NCBI RefSeq assembly: GCF_006716425.1 | Contig: NZ_VFOZ01000002.1 | Span: 1,054,001-1,118,000, forward strand | Origin: Actinoallomurus bryophytorum | GTDB taxonomy: Bacteria > Actinomycetota > Actinomycetes > Streptosporangiales > Streptosporangiaceae | Length of the DNA: 64,000 nt | Reading direction: 5' to 3' | In this document: positions 30,085 to 39,356 of the stretch, piece after piece | Layout of the letters: each line of letters opens with the position of its first letter | Position numbering within the stretch: position 1 is the stretch's first letter | Program-made: the position numbers and the translations under genes | Notes under the pieces: model-generated | The model's input: the letters and a program-made list of their open reading frames with translations, nothing else | Database searches by the model: none | What the model was told of the DNA's origin: nothing

Positions 30085-32778
30085 TCAGTGGCCGGCCTCG
30101 TGCCAGGTGCGGCCGGTGCCCATGGACACCTCCAGTGGCACTCGGAGGTCGTACGCGGCGCCCATCTCTGATCTCACCAGGTCCTGCAGGGGTGCCAGCT
30201 CGCCCGGGGCCACCTCGAAGATGAGTTCGTCGTGGACCTGCAGCAGCATCCGGGAGCGCAGGCCCGAGTCGCGCATGGTGCGGTCGACGCGCAGCATGGC
30301 GACCTTGATGATGTCGGCGGCCGAGCCCTGGATCGGCGCGTTCAGCGCCATCCGCTCAGCCATCTCGCGGCGCTGGCGATTGTCCGAGGTCAGGTCCGGC
30401 AGGTAGCGGCGCCGGCCCATGATGGTCTCGGTGTAGCCGTCCTGGCGGGCCTTGGCGACGATGTCGCGCAGATAGTCGCGGACGCCGCCGAACTGCTCGA
30501 AGTATTCCTCCATGAGCGCGCGTGCCTCGTCCGGGATGATGCGCAGCTGCTGGGACAGGCCGAACGCGGACAGGCCGTAGGCCAGGCCGTAGTTCATCGC
30601 CTTGATCCGTGAGCGCAGCTCACCGTCGATCTGCTCGGCCGGCAGGTCGAACACCCGTGACGCGGTGACGGTGTGGAAGTCGATGCCGGAGCCGAACGCG
30701 TCGATGAGCGCCACGTCCTCGGACAGGTGCGCCATGATCCGCAGCTCGATCTGGCTGTAGTCCGCGGTGAGCAGGCATTCGAAGTCGTCGCCGACCACGA
30801 AGCCCTCGCGGATCTGGCGGCCCTCAGCCGTGCGGATCGGGATGTTCTGGAGGTTGGGGTCCGATGAGGACAGGCGGCCGGTCGCCGCGACCATCTGCCC
30901 GAACGTCGTGTGGATGCGCCGGGCCTCGTCGGCCATCGGGATCAGCGAGTCGACCATGCTCTTGAGCTTGGCGACCTCGCGGTGGCGCAGCAGATGCTCC
31001 AGGACCGGATGCGCGGTCTGGGCGAACAGGTTGGTCAGCGCCTCGGAGTCGGTGGTGTATCCGGTCTTGGTGCGGCGCGTCTTCGGCAGGCCCAGCTCAT
31101 CGAAGAGGATCTGCTGGATCTGCTTGGGCGAGCCCAGGTTGAACTCCCGCCCGATCGCCTCCCACGCGCCCTCCTCCATCGCCTTGACCTCGCCGCCGAA
31201 CGTCGCCGACAGCCGCGCCAGATAGTCGATGTCCAGGGCGATGCCGAGCCGCTCCATCGCGGCCAGGACCTCCACGAGCGGCATCTCCACGTCCCGCAGC
31301 AGCGTGGCCGCGCCGCGCCGCTCCAAGTCCTTGTCGAGCGCCTCGGCGAGGTCGACGACCGCGCGGGCGCGTACGACCAGGTCGAACGCGGCCTCCTGCT
31401 CACCGGAGCCGTCCAGCGTCAGCTGCCCGCTCTCGTCGGCCTCCTTGCGCAGCTCGCGGTGGAGATAGCGCAGCGCCAGGTCGCCCAGGTCGAACGAGCG
31501 CTGGCCCGGCAGCGCGAGGTAGGCGGCCAGCGCCGTGTCGCTGGTCAGGCCGTCCAGCTCCATGCCGCGCGCGGCGAAGGCCAGCATCGGGCCCTTCGCG
31601 TCGTGCATCGCCTTCGGCTGCTTCGGGTCGGCGAGCCACGTGGCGAAGGCCCGCTCGTCCTCCTCCGGCAGCTCGACCGGGTCGAGGTAGGCGCCCACGC
31701 CCGCCTGGGTGGCCAGCGCGATGCCCGTGATGTCACCGACGCCCCGCCCCCACGTGCCGGTCACCGCGACGCCGACGCGCCCGGTGCCACTCGCGTGCTC
31801 GGCCAGCCACGCGGAAACCTCGCCGGGGCCCGGCCGGGCCATCTCGACCTCGAAGCCCTCCTCGGCCTCCGGCTCCACCGCCGACAGCGTCGCGTAGAGA
31901 CGCTCGCGCAGGACGCGGAACTGCAGCGTGTCGAACAGCGTGTGGATCTCGTCGCGGTCCCACTGCCCCAGCACGAGGTCGGCCGGGCCGCGGTCGAGCG
32001 GCACGTCGCAGTCCAGCTTGTTGAGCTGCTGGTTGCGCAGCACGTCGCCGAGGTGCTCGCGCAGGCTCTCGCCGGCCTTGCCGGTGATCTCGTCGACGTG
32101 CGCGACGAGCTCGTCCAGGCCGTCGTACTTGTTGAGCCACTTGGCCGCGGTCTTGGGCCCGACCCCGGGCACGCCCGGCAGGTTGTCGCTGGTCTCCCCC
32201 ACCAGCGCGGCCAGCTCGCGGTGCCGCTCCGGCGGCACGCCGTACTTTTCCTCCACCGCCGCCGGCGTCATCCGGGCGAGGTCGGACACGCCCTTGCGCG
32301 GGTAGAGCACCGTGCAGTGCTCGCCGACGAGCTGGAACGCGTCGCGGTCGCCGCTGACGATCGAGACGTCCATGTCCTGCGCGACGGCCTGGGTGGCGAG
32401 CGTCGCGATGAGGTCGTCGGCCTCGTAGCCGGCCACGGACAGCCGCGGGATGCGCAGCGCGTCGAGCACCTCGAAGATCAGGCTGATCTGGCTGCGGAAG
32501 TCATCGGGCGTCTCACGACGGTTCGCCTTGTACTCGACGTAGGTCTCGTGGCGGAACGTCGGCTCGCTCCGGTCGAAGCACACCGCCACGTGCGTCGGCG
32601 ACTCGTCGCGCAGGACGTTGATCAGCATCGACGTGAAGCCGTAGACGGCGTTGGTCGGCTGACCCGTCGTCGTCGAGAAGTTCTCGATCGGCAGCGCGAA
32701 GAACGCCCGATACGCGAGCGAGTGCCCGTCCATCAGGAGCAGGCGAGGAGTTTCCGGGGTCGCTTCCGTCGTTGCCAC
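30085..32778 (-). CDS. polA: DNA polymerase I
   Basis: This 897-residue enzyme fills gaps and removes RNA primers. The 5' nuclease domain (DGHSLAYRAFF, VAGYEADDLIA, SGDRDAFQLV, GVPGVGPKTA) is intact. The polymerase domain has motif A TADYSQIELR, motif B with RIKAMNYGLAYGLSAFGLS and motif C HDELIFEV. The 3'-5' exonuclease region lacks the acidic DxE motif, reading VAVTGTWGRG at that place, so proofreading is probably absent, as known in related actinobacteria. The start is GTG. It diverges from the thioesterase gene across 65 bp and a repeat array begins 75 bp beyond its stop. Confidence 0.97.
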   Translation of the reverse strand: MATTEATPETPRLLLMDGHSLAYRAFFALPIENFSTTTGQPTNAVYGFTSMLINVLRDESPTHVAVCFDRSEPTFRHETYVEYKANRRETPDDFRSQISLIFEVLDALRIPRLSVAGYEADDLIATLATQAVAQDMDVSIVSGDRDAFQLVGEHCTVLYPRKGVSDLARMTPAAVEEKYGVPPERHRELAALVGETSDNLPGVPGVGPKTAAKWLNKYDGLDELVAHVDEITGKAGESLREHLGDVLRNQQLNKLDCDVPLDRGPADLVLGQWDRDEIHTLFDTLQFRVLRERLYATLSAVEPEAEEGFEVEMARPGPGEVSAWLAEHASGTGRVGVAVTGTWGRGVGDITGIALATQAGVGAYLDPVELPEEDERAFATWLADPKQPKAMHDAKGPMLAFAARGMELDGLTSDTALAAYLALPGQRSFDLGDLALRYLHRELRKEADESGQLTLDGSGEQEAAFDLVVRARAVVDLAEALDKDLERRGAATLLRDVEMPLVEVLAAMERLGIALDIDYLARLSATFGGEVKAMEEGAWEAIGREFNLGSPKQIQQILFDELGLPKTRRTKTGYTTDSEALTNLFAQTAHPVLEHLLRHREVAKLKSMVDSLIPMADEARRIHTTFGQMVAATGRLSSSDPNLQNIPIRTAEGRQIREGFVVGDDFECLLTADYSQIELRIMAHLSEDVALIDAFGSGIDFHTVTASRVFDLPAEQIDGELRSRIKAMNYGLAYGLSAFGLSQQLRIIPDEARALMEEYFEQFGGVRDYLRDIVAKARQDGYTETIMGRRRYLPDLTSDNRQRREMAERMALNAPIQGSAADIIKVAMLRVDRTMRDSGLRSRMLLQVHDELIFEVAPGELAPLQDLVRSEMGAAYDLRVPLEVSMGTGRTWHEAGH

Positions 32779-32843
32779 GCAGGCAGCCTAGCCTTCGCCT
32801 AGGACAAATCTGAGCAGCCTCAGGGTATGCAACAGGAGGTTTC

Positions 32844-33260
32844 GTGGAAGACGCGGGCAGCATGGTTCCGGAGGGGTTCACCACGGAGGCGTTCGGTGGG
32901 CTCCCCGCCGCGATGGGCATCGAGATCATCGAGGCCTCGGCGAAACGTGTGGTGGCCCGCATGCCGGTGGAGGGCAACACCCAGCCGTACGGCGTCCTGC
33001 ACGGCGGGGCGTCCTGCGTCCTCGCCGAGACGATCGGCTCCATCGGCTCCGCCCTGCACGCCGGCCCGGACCGCATCACCATGGGCGTCGAGATCAACGC
33101 GAGCCACCACCGCTCGGCCTCCGAGGGACACGTCACCGGAGTCGCCACCCAGCTGCACGGCGGCCGTACGCTCACCAGCTACGAGATCACCATCACCGAC
33201 GACCGGGATCGCCGGGTTTGCACGGCACGTCTCACTTGTGCGCTCCGAGATCGACCCTAG
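32844..33260 (+). CDS. Hotdog-fold thioesterase (PaaI/YbgC-like)
   Basis: This 138-residue hotdog-fold protein is predicted to hydrolyse acyl-CoA thioesters in the cytosol. The signature QPYGVLHGGASCVLAETIGS on the central helix and the following INASHHRSA segment are typical of the PaaI/4-hydroxybenzoyl-CoA thioesterase group. AGGAGGT just upstream points to the GTG, though a downstream ATG (residue 7) is possible. It diverges from polA. The substrate is unknown. Confidence 0.92.
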   Translation: MEDAGSMVPEGFTTEAFGGLPAAMGIEIIEASAKRVVARMPVEGNTQPYGVLHGGASCVLAETIGSIGSALHAGPDRITMGVEINASHHRSASEGHVTGVATQLHGGRTLTSYEITITDDRDRRVCTARLTCALRDRP

Positions 33261-33567
33261 ATTTCTTCATCCCGGCCACCCCTCTGTGACCTGCGATTAC
33301 GCCGGTTGTGGCCGAATCGTTTCCGATCGAGGCGCAACGGGTATGCCACAGGCTTTGCACGCATCACACCAGTCTCGCTACCGTTGCACCGTACGAGCCC
33401 GGAACGCCGAGTAGAAAACGTACCGATGCCTCCTGTGCAGGGCCGGGGAAGGCCTGCATGGGATCCACGACGGGACGGCACCAAAGGCGTTCCGGGCTCA
33501 TCGCATCTTGATCCCGATTCTGCGAAGACCGCTTCTCAGGTCTCCTGCGCTGATCTACGGTCGCGCT

Positions 33568-34128
33568 GTGCGCCGACCCATCCTGCGTTCCGCTCTCGCG
33601 CTCTCGATCGCCGCCCTCACGATCGGCGGATGCGGTTCACCCGACCGCGACTACACGATCCCGCCGCAGCCGTTGCCCAGCGGCGAAAAAGCGCTCTCGG
33701 GAAAGACCGCCACGATCGGCGAGCTCGACTACACCGCGATCGGGCTCCGTACCCGGCTGGGCGAGGTCATCGGCTCACACGGGAGCTGGATCCCGCACGG
33801 CCAGTACGTCAGGGTCCGGCTCCTCATGGTGAACCACGGACGGGAACGCCACGACTTCGACCCCGGACGGCAGCTTCTCGTCACCGCGGACGGGAGGACG
33901 TACGGTCCCAACACCGACGCGACGCAGATCTCCCGCGCGGCGTCCGGCACGCAGACCATCGCGTCCCAGGAGCTGTGCGCCCTCGACCTGTGGTTCGACA
34001 TCCCGAAGAACGCGACCGTACGGGCCCTGCGGGTGTTCGGCGACGCGTCGTCGTCCAAACTGGGCGACCAGCTCAAGGGCGCCAACGTCGCCGGCGCCAG
34101 GAACCCCGTCGACATCCCCCTGAAATGA
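33568..34128 (+). CDS. DUF4352-like lipoprotein
   Basis: This 186-residue protein begins with a lipoprotein signal peptide (VRRPILRSALALSIAALTI) and a lipobox ending in GGC. The rest reads as an immunoglobulin-like DUF4352/telokin-like domain: VRLLMVNHGRE, FDPGRQLLVTADGRTYGP and LCALDLWFDIP. Such proteins are extracytoplasmic and of unknown function. The GTG start places the signal peptide correctly; a TTG 20 codons upstream is the alternative. The 307 bp before it hold nothing I can name. A strong bidirectional hairpin separates it from the convergent liv operon. Confidence 0.8.
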   Translation: MRRPILRSALALSIAALTIGGCGSPDRDYTIPPQPLPSGEKALSGKTATIGELDYTAIGLRTRLGEVIGSHGSWIPHGQYVRVRLLMVNHGRERHDFDPGRQLLVTADGRTYGPNTDATQISRAASGTQTIASQELCALDLWFDIPKNATVRALRVFGDASSSKLGDQLKGANVAGARNPVDIPLK

Positions 34129-34129
34129 C

Positions 34130-34163
34130 CCGGGTGGTGACCGCGTACGCGGCCACCACCCGG
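34130..34163. terminator. Bidirectional terminator between lipoprotein gene and livF
   Basis: CCGGGTGGTG pairs with CACCACCCGG and, inside it, CCGCG with CGCGG, giving a 15-bp stem with one mismatch and a two-base centre. It lies between two converging genes. Confidence 0.8.
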
Positions 34164-34170
34164 CAGGACG

Positions 34171-34890
34171 TCAGATCGCCGACTCCGCGCCGCCACCGAG
34201 GTAGGCGGCCCGCACCTGGGGATCGTCCAGCAGCGAACGGGCGTCGGAGGACTTCACCACCGACCCCGTCTCGAGCACGTACGCGCGGTGCGCGATCTGC
34301 AGCGCCTGCTGCGCGTTCTGCTCGACCAGCAGCACCGTGGTGCCACGCCGGTTGATCTCCTCAATGATCGAGAAGATCTGCTGGATGAGCTTGGGTGCCA
34401 GCCCCATCGACGGCTCGTCCAGCAACAACACCTTCGGCTGGGTCATCAGCGCGCGCCCGATCGCGAGCATCTGCTGCTCGCCACCGGACATCGTGCCGCC
34501 GGCCTGGCTCTTACGCTCCGCGAGCCGGGGGAACAGGTCGAAGACCTCCGCGAGGTCCTTGTCGACGTTCCCCTTGCGCGCGTACGCGCCCATGAACAGG
34601 TTCTCGGTGACCGTCATGCCCGGGAAGATCCCGCGGCCCTCCGGCGCCTGGCCGATACCCATCAGGACCCGCTTGTGCCCGGCCACCTTGCTGATGTCCC
34701 GGCCGCCGAACAGGATCTTGCCGGCCGACAGCGGACGGAGCCCGGAGATCGTCTTCAGGGTGGTCGACTTACCGGCGCCGTTGGCACCGATCAGCGTGAC
34801 GATCTCACCCTCGTCGACGTCCACGGACAGGCCCTTGATAGCAGCGATCTTGCCGTAGTGGACATGGATGTCCTTGATCTCAAGAAGCAT
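34171..34890 (-). CDS. livF: Branched-chain amino-acid ABC transporter ATPase LivF
   Basis: This 239-residue ATPase energises import of branched-chain amino acids or similar ligands. Walker A GANGAGKST, signature MSGGEQQMLAIGRAL, and Walker B LLLDEPSMGLAP are intact, and QIFSIIEEINRRGTTVLLVE is typical of LivF. It is the last gene of the liv operon and overlaps livG by 11 bases. Confidence 0.95.
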   Translation of the reverse strand: MLLEIKDIHVHYGKIAAIKGLSVDVDEGEIVTLIGANGAGKSTTLKTISGLRPLSAGKILFGGRDISKVAGHKRVLMGIGQAPEGRGIFPGMTVTENLFMGAYARKGNVDKDLAEVFDLFPRLAERKSQAGGTMSGGEQQMLAIGRALMTQPKVLLLDEPSMGLAPKLIQQIFSIIEEINRRGTTVLLVEQNAQQALQIAHRAYVLETGSVVKSSDARSLLDDPQVRAAYLGGGAESAI

Positions 34891-35689
34891 CGGCAGGAGC
34901 CCCCAGATACGCCTCGATGACCCGCGGATTGTTCTGGATCTCGAGAGGCAGGCCCTCCGCGATCTTCTGGCCGAAGTCGAGCACGGCGATCCGGTCGCTG
35001 ATGCCCATGACCAGGCTCATGTCGTGCTCGATGAGCAGGACGGTGCGACCCGAGTCACGGATCTTCCGGATGAGCTGCTGGAGAGCCTCTTTCTCGGTGG
35101 GGTTCATCCCCGCCGCAGGCTCGTCGAGCAGCAGCAGCTTCGGATCCGTTGCCAGCGCGCGGGCGATCTCCAGCCGCCGCTGGTCACCGTACGGCAGGTT
35201 CTTCGCCGTCTCGTGGATCCGATTGCCGATGCCGACGAACTCCATCAGCTCCTCGGCCGTGGCCCGGCCCTGACGCTCCTCCTTGCGGTGCCAGGGCAGC
35301 CCCAGCGCCGCGCCGGCGAGCCCGGTGCGGTGATGCGCGTCCGCGCCGACGAGGACGTTCTCCAGCGCCGACATGTTGTGGAACAGCCGGACGTTCTGGA
35401 ACGTCCGTGCGACACCGAGCTTCGTCACCTTGAAGCGCTTGTTGCCATCGATACGTGAACCGTCGAAGACCACCTGGCCCTCGGTCGGCCGGTACACCCC
35501 GGTGACGACGTTGAAGACGGTCGTCTTCCCCGCGCCGTTCGGGCCGATCAGAGCGAAGATCTCGCCCTTGTCGACCCTCAGGTCGAGGCCGTTGATCGCG
35601 ACCACGCCGCCGAAACGCATCGTGAGGCCGCGCAGCTCGAGCACGGGCTCCCGCTCGTTGGCCGCCGCGGCGGCCGCCGTCTCACTCAT
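34880..35689 (-). CDS. livG: Branched-chain amino-acid ABC transporter ATPase LivG
   Basis: This 269-residue ATPase pairs with LivF on the cytosolic face. Walker A GPNGAGKTT, the LivG-specific ARTFQNVRLF, signature YGDQRRLEIARAL and Walker B LLLDEPAAGMNP are seen. The ATG overlaps the livM stop (ATGA), and a run of alanines follows the first residues. Confidence 0.95.
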   Translation of the reverse strand: MSETAAAAAANEREPVLELRGLTMRFGGVVAINGLDLRVDKGEIFALIGPNGAGKTTVFNVVTGVYRPTEGQVVFDGSRIDGNKRFKVTKLGVARTFQNVRLFHNMSALENVLVGADAHHRTGLAGAALGLPWHRKEERQGRATAEELMEFVGIGNRIHETAKNLPYGDQRRLEIARALATDPKLLLLDEPAAGMNPTEKEALQQLIRKIRDSGRTVLLIEHDMSLVMGISDRIAVLDFGQKIAEGLPLEIQNNPRVIEAYLGAPADAS

Positions 35690-36873
35690 TCGCTCACCTC
35701 GCCGGCGACGACGGTCGTCGGAGCGGCGACCTCGGCACCCATCGTGCCCATTCCGCCCGTGCCTTCGGCGAGTTCCGCCTTTCGGCGCCGGGACGGCAGC
35801 AGGCCCTCCGGCCTGAACACCATCAAGAGCACGAGAACGCCACCGAAGACCAGGATCCGGTACTCCTGCAGGCCACGAATCCGCTCCGGGATCCACGCCA
35901 CCAGGAACGCACCCAGGATGACTCCTGGCAGGTTGCCCGAACCACCGAGCACCACGGCCGCGAGGATCGTCGCCGACAGGATGAACGGGAAGTTCGTCGG
36001 GATGATCGACACCGCCTGGGAGCCGTACATCACGCCGGTCGCGCCGCCGATCGCCGCGCCGATCGCGAACGCCGCCAGCTTGAACTTGAACGTCGGGACG
36101 CCCATCAGCTCGGCCGCGTCCTCGTCCTCACGTATCGACGCCCAAGCCCGCCCGACCCGGCTGTTCTCCAGCCGTTTCACGAAGATGATCCCGACGACGA
36201 TCAGGACCAGCATCAGGTAGTAGTACGGCTTGCCGTCCAGCGCGCCGTACTTGAACGGCTGGACACCGCCGAATCCCAGTGCGTCGAAGAACCCGTTGTC
36301 CGGGATCGTCCACTCGGTGAGCGTCGGCGGGTGCGGGATGCCGCCCATGCCGTTCGGGCCACCGATGTAGTCGGTGTTGTTCGCCGTGATCCGGACGATC
36401 TCACCGAAGCCGAGGGTCACGATCGCGAGGTAGTCACCGCGCAGCCGCAGCGTCGGAGCACCCAGGATGATCCCCGACAGTGCCGACAGGATGACACCGA
36501 CGAACAGGATCTCCCAGAAGCTCCAGCCGAACTTCACCCCGAACACGGCCATCGTGTAACCACCGATGGCGAAGAACGCCACGTACCCCAGGTCGAGCAG
36601 GCCGGCCTGGCCCACCACGACGTTGAGGCCGATCGCGAGCAGGATGTAGCCGCCGATCGGGAAGAACAGCAGCGTCGGCCAGTCGGTGTAGGGGGACATG
36701 AAACTGCCGATGCCGTCCGCCGGCAGCACCAGCGCGACGACGATCAAAATCAGATAGACGAGCCAGCGGGCCCAGCCAGGAGCGTCCGACCAGCGGTCGC
36801 GGACCGAGTCCGATGCCGAGGAGTACGCGTCGCGTACTCGGTTGAGCGGGTTTCCGCCTGAGGAATCGTTCAT
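35686..36873 (-). CDS. livM: Branched-chain amino-acid ABC transporter permease LivM
   Basis: This 395-residue permease has a ~40-residue hydrophilic amino terminus, about nine to ten membrane segments, and a cytosolic tail. NVVVGQAGLLDLGYVAFF and the coupling loop RAWASIREDEDAAELMGV are characteristic. It overlaps livH by four bases upstream and livG by four downstream. Confidence 0.95.
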   Translation of the reverse strand: MNDSSGGNPLNRVRDAYSSASDSVRDRWSDAPGWARWLVYLILIVVALVLPADGIGSFMSPYTDWPTLLFFPIGGYILLAIGLNVVVGQAGLLDLGYVAFFAIGGYTMAVFGVKFGWSFWEILFVGVILSALSGIILGAPTLRLRGDYLAIVTLGFGEIVRITANNTDYIGGPNGMGGIPHPPTLTEWTIPDNGFFDALGFGGVQPFKYGALDGKPYYYLMLVLIVVGIIFVKRLENSRVGRAWASIREDEDAAELMGVPTFKFKLAAFAIGAAIGGATGVMYGSQAVSIIPTNFPFILSATILAAVVLGGSGNLPGVILGAFLVAWIPERIRGLQEYRILVFGGVLVLLMVFRPEGLLPSRRRKAELAEGTGGMGTMGAEVAAPTTVVAGEVSE

Positions 36874-37835
36874 GCGCGCGCCTGCTGAAGAGACTCACCG
36901 AGAATGCCGGTGGGACGGAACATGAGGACAAGCACCAGAACGCTGAACGCCACGACGTTCTGCCATTCCGAGCCGAAGATGGCCGCGCCGTACATCTCGA
37001 AGAGCCCGAGCAGCACACCGCCGACCAGCGCGCCGCGCAGGTTGCCGATGCCACCGAGCACCGCGGCCGTGAAGGCCTTGATACCCAGCAGGAACCCGAC
37101 GTCGTACCGGGTCTCCTCGAAGCGGAGCATGTAGAGCGCCGCCGCGACACCGGCCATCGCACCGCCGATCGCGAACGTCGCCGTCACGATGCGGTCGATG
37201 TTGACGCCCATCAGCACCGCCGTCTCCGGGTCCTGCGCGGTCGCGCGGATGCCGCGGCCGAGCTTGGTCCGTTCCACGAAGATGTCGAGCAGGACCATCA
37301 TCACGATCGCCGCGACGATCACGATGAGCCGGTCGTTGGAGAGCTCGAAGCTCCCGATGTGGATCACGTTCGAATGCTGGACGAAGTGACCCTGGACCGG
37401 CAGTGCCCCCTTCTCCTTCGGCAGGCCGAAGGCCCAGGGGATGACCAGCCGCGCGAAGAGCTGCTGCAGGAACAGCGACGCGCCGATGGCCGAGATGAGT
37501 GCCGCCAGGCGAGACGCCCCTTTGCGTCGCAACGGCCGGTAGGCCACGTACTCCAGGATCACGGCGCTGCCACCCGACGCCACGGCGCCGGTCACGGCGA
37601 GCACCACCAGCAGGCCGATCAGGGCGATCCCGCTGACGTTGGAGGGCATGCCGAACAAGTGGAGCATTCCGAGGACGGCGAACGTGCCGATCATGAATAT
37701 CTCGGAGTGCGCGAAGTTGATGAGACGCAGAACGCCATAGACCATGGTGTAGCCGAGAGCCATCAGCGCGTAGATCGCGCCCAGCGCCAGCCCATCGATG
37801 GTGTACGGCCAGAACTGATCGAAAAGGTTGTTCAA
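36870..37835 (-). CDS. livH: Branched-chain amino-acid ABC transporter permease LivH
   Basis: This 321-residue permease has the LivH opening GLALGAIYALMALGYTMVYG, the INFAHSEIFMIG helix and the coupling loop RGIRATAQDPETAVLMGV. It is separated from the binding-protein gene by 83 bp that hold a very strong hairpin, and overlaps livM by four bases. Confidence 0.95.
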   Translation of the reverse strand: MNNLFDQFWPYTIDGLALGAIYALMALGYTMVYGVLRLINFAHSEIFMIGTFAVLGMLHLFGMPSNVSGIALIGLLVVLAVTGAVASGGSAVILEYVAYRPLRRKGASRLAALISAIGASLFLQQLFARLVIPWAFGLPKEKGALPVQGHFVQHSNVIHIGSFELSNDRLIVIVAAIVMMVLLDIFVERTKLGRGIRATAQDPETAVLMGVNIDRIVTATFAIGGAMAGVAAALYMLRFEETRYDVGFLLGIKAFTAAVLGGIGNLRGALVGGVLLGLFEMYGAAIFGSEWQNVVAFSVLVLVLMFRPTGILGESLQQARA

Positions 37836-37850
37836 GTTGGTCGCCTTCGC

Positions 37851-37887
37851 CGCAGGAGCGGGAGCGTCGTACGCTCCCGCTCCTGCG
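37851..37887 (-). terminator. 17-bp hairpin between livK and livH
   Basis: CGCAGGAGCGGGAGCGT and its exact inverse flank the three-base loop CGT. There is no T-run and the operon continues, so it is best read as an attenuator or mRNA-stabilising processing hairpin that gives more binding protein than permease. Confidence 0.75.
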
Positions 37888-37918
37888 CGTTACATGAGGC
37901 CGCCTGACGGCGGACGGA

Positions 37919-39094
37919 TTACTTGACCGTCGCGTTCTTGGAGTTGCCCAGCAGCGGCAGCTGGTCCCCCTTGACCTGGTACACGTAGACGTCAGTCGCA
38001 GTCGGCTCGCCGGCCGGGCTGAACTTGATCTGCTTGGAGACGCCCGGGATGTCGATCGTCGACAGGTAGGTGTTGATCTTCTCGGCCGTGGTGTTGCCGG
38101 CCTTGACCGCAGCGATGAACGCGGTGGCCGCGTCATAGCCCTCGGCGGAGTAGATCGCCGTGTCGGCGCCGAACTTCGCCTTGTAGTCGGTGGCGAACTT
38201 CTTGCTCGCCGGGCCCGCGGTGCCGTTCGGGTCGATCAGGCAGGGGCAGCCGATGATCGAACCGTCGGCGGTCGTGCCACCCGCACCCGCGGCGAGGCCC
38301 TTGTCCAGCGAACCGTCACCCGACAGGAACCGGGCCTTCACGCCGCCCTCACGGAGCTGCTTGATCAGCTTGCCGCCCTGGGCGTAGTAACCACCGAAGA
38401 AGATCGCGTCCGGCGCGAACGCCTTGACCTTGTTGACGGTCGAGGAGTAGTCCGACGCCTGCACGTCGATCGCGTCCTCGGACGTCTTGGCTCCGGCCTT
38501 CTCCACCGTCGACTTCACCGTCTCGGCGAACGGCTTACCGTACTCGGAGGAGTCGTGGATGATGAAGACCTTCTTGGCCTTCAGCTGGGTCGCGATGAAG
38601 CCGCCGATGCCGGCGCCCTGCACGTTGTCGTTGGCGATGAGCCGGTGCCAGTACTTCCAGCCGTGCGTGGCCAGCGCGGCGTTGGTCGCCGACGCCGAGA
38701 TGCTCGGCACCTTGCCCTCTTCGAGGACCGGGTCAACCTGGGCGGACTCACCGGAGAACGCCGGCCCGATCAGGCCCGCGATCTTGTCCTTGGTGATCGC
38801 CTGCTTGGCCAGCGGCACGGCCTGCTCGCCCTTGCCCTGGCTGTCGTAGGTCTTGAGGGTGATCTTGACCTTCGGGTTGGTCGCGTTGTACTCGTCGATC
38901 GCAAGCTGGGCCGCCTGCTTCGGCGGGATGACGATGCCGGAGTTCTCACCGGTCAGGTCACCCATGAAGCCGATCGTGACGGTGTCGCCACCGCCGCCAC
39001 CGCTGTCGGACTTTCCACCGCAGGCGGACGCGCCCAGTGCCAACGTCGCACTCACCGCCACCACGCCGGCGAGTTTCATGATCTTGCTACGCAA
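37919..39094 (-). CDS. livK: Branched-chain amino-acid-type substrate-binding lipoprotein
   Basis: This 391-residue lipoprotein captures the ligand outside the membrane and feeds the LivHMGF importer. A signal peptide (RSKIMKLAGVVAVSATLA) ends at a cysteine in ASACGG, then a Gly-rich linker and a type I periplasmic-binding fold (TVTIGFMGDLTGENSG, KVFIIHDSSEYGK, DAIFFGGYYAQGG, AEGYDAATAFI). A TTG start is chosen because GGAAGGAAG precedes it; an ATG five codons further in also gives a usable signal peptide. The ligand could be Leu/Ile/Val or another amino acid or amide. Confidence 0.93.
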   Translation of the reverse strand: MRSKIMKLAGVVAVSATLALGASACGGKSDSGGGGGDTVTIGFMGDLTGENSGIVIPPKQAAQLAIDEYNATNPKVKITLKTYDSQGKGEQAVPLAKQAITKDKIAGLIGPAFSGESAQVDPVLEEGKVPSISASATNAALATHGWKYWHRLIANDNVQGAGIGGFIATQLKAKKVFIIHDSSEYGKPFAETVKSTVEKAGAKTSEDAIDVQASDYSSTVNKVKAFAPDAIFFGGYYAQGGKLIKQLREGGVKARFLSGDGSLDKGLAAGAGGTTADGSIIGCPCLIDPNGTAGPASKKFATDYKAKFGADTAIYSAEGYDAATAFIAAVKAGNTTAEKINTYLSTIDIPGVSKQIKFSPAGEPTATDVYVYQVKGDQLPLLGNSKNATVK

Positions 39095-39245
39095 GGTCTT
39101 CCTTCCATCAAACATCCTTGGAGAGCACGAGTCCGGCCACCCGGTCCGCGCATTCGGCTTTAAGGGCGCTTTTTCACGGTTCATGGTGGCCAGGGCAGTA
39201 GTACACCGATCCGCTGGTAACGATTAGTAGCTTTCAGGGGATGCC

Positions 39246-39261
39246 GTTACTGCTTCGTTAC
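39246..39261. promoter_or_regulatory. GTTAC direct repeat upstream of livK
   Basis: GTTAC-6 bases-GTTAC lies about 150 bp upstream of livK. Read on the livK strand it is GTAAC-n6-GTAAC, close to the GTnAC-n6-GAAAC half of a GlnR box. Only one box is present, so nitrogen control is a guess. Confidence 0.25.
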
Positions 39262-39356
39262 TGACCCGTGCCAGATGTCCGCATTATTGCCACAAACGTG
39301 TTACAGCGGTATTAAGAGCCGAGCCATGAGATTCTGCTACATAAAGCGACGACCGC

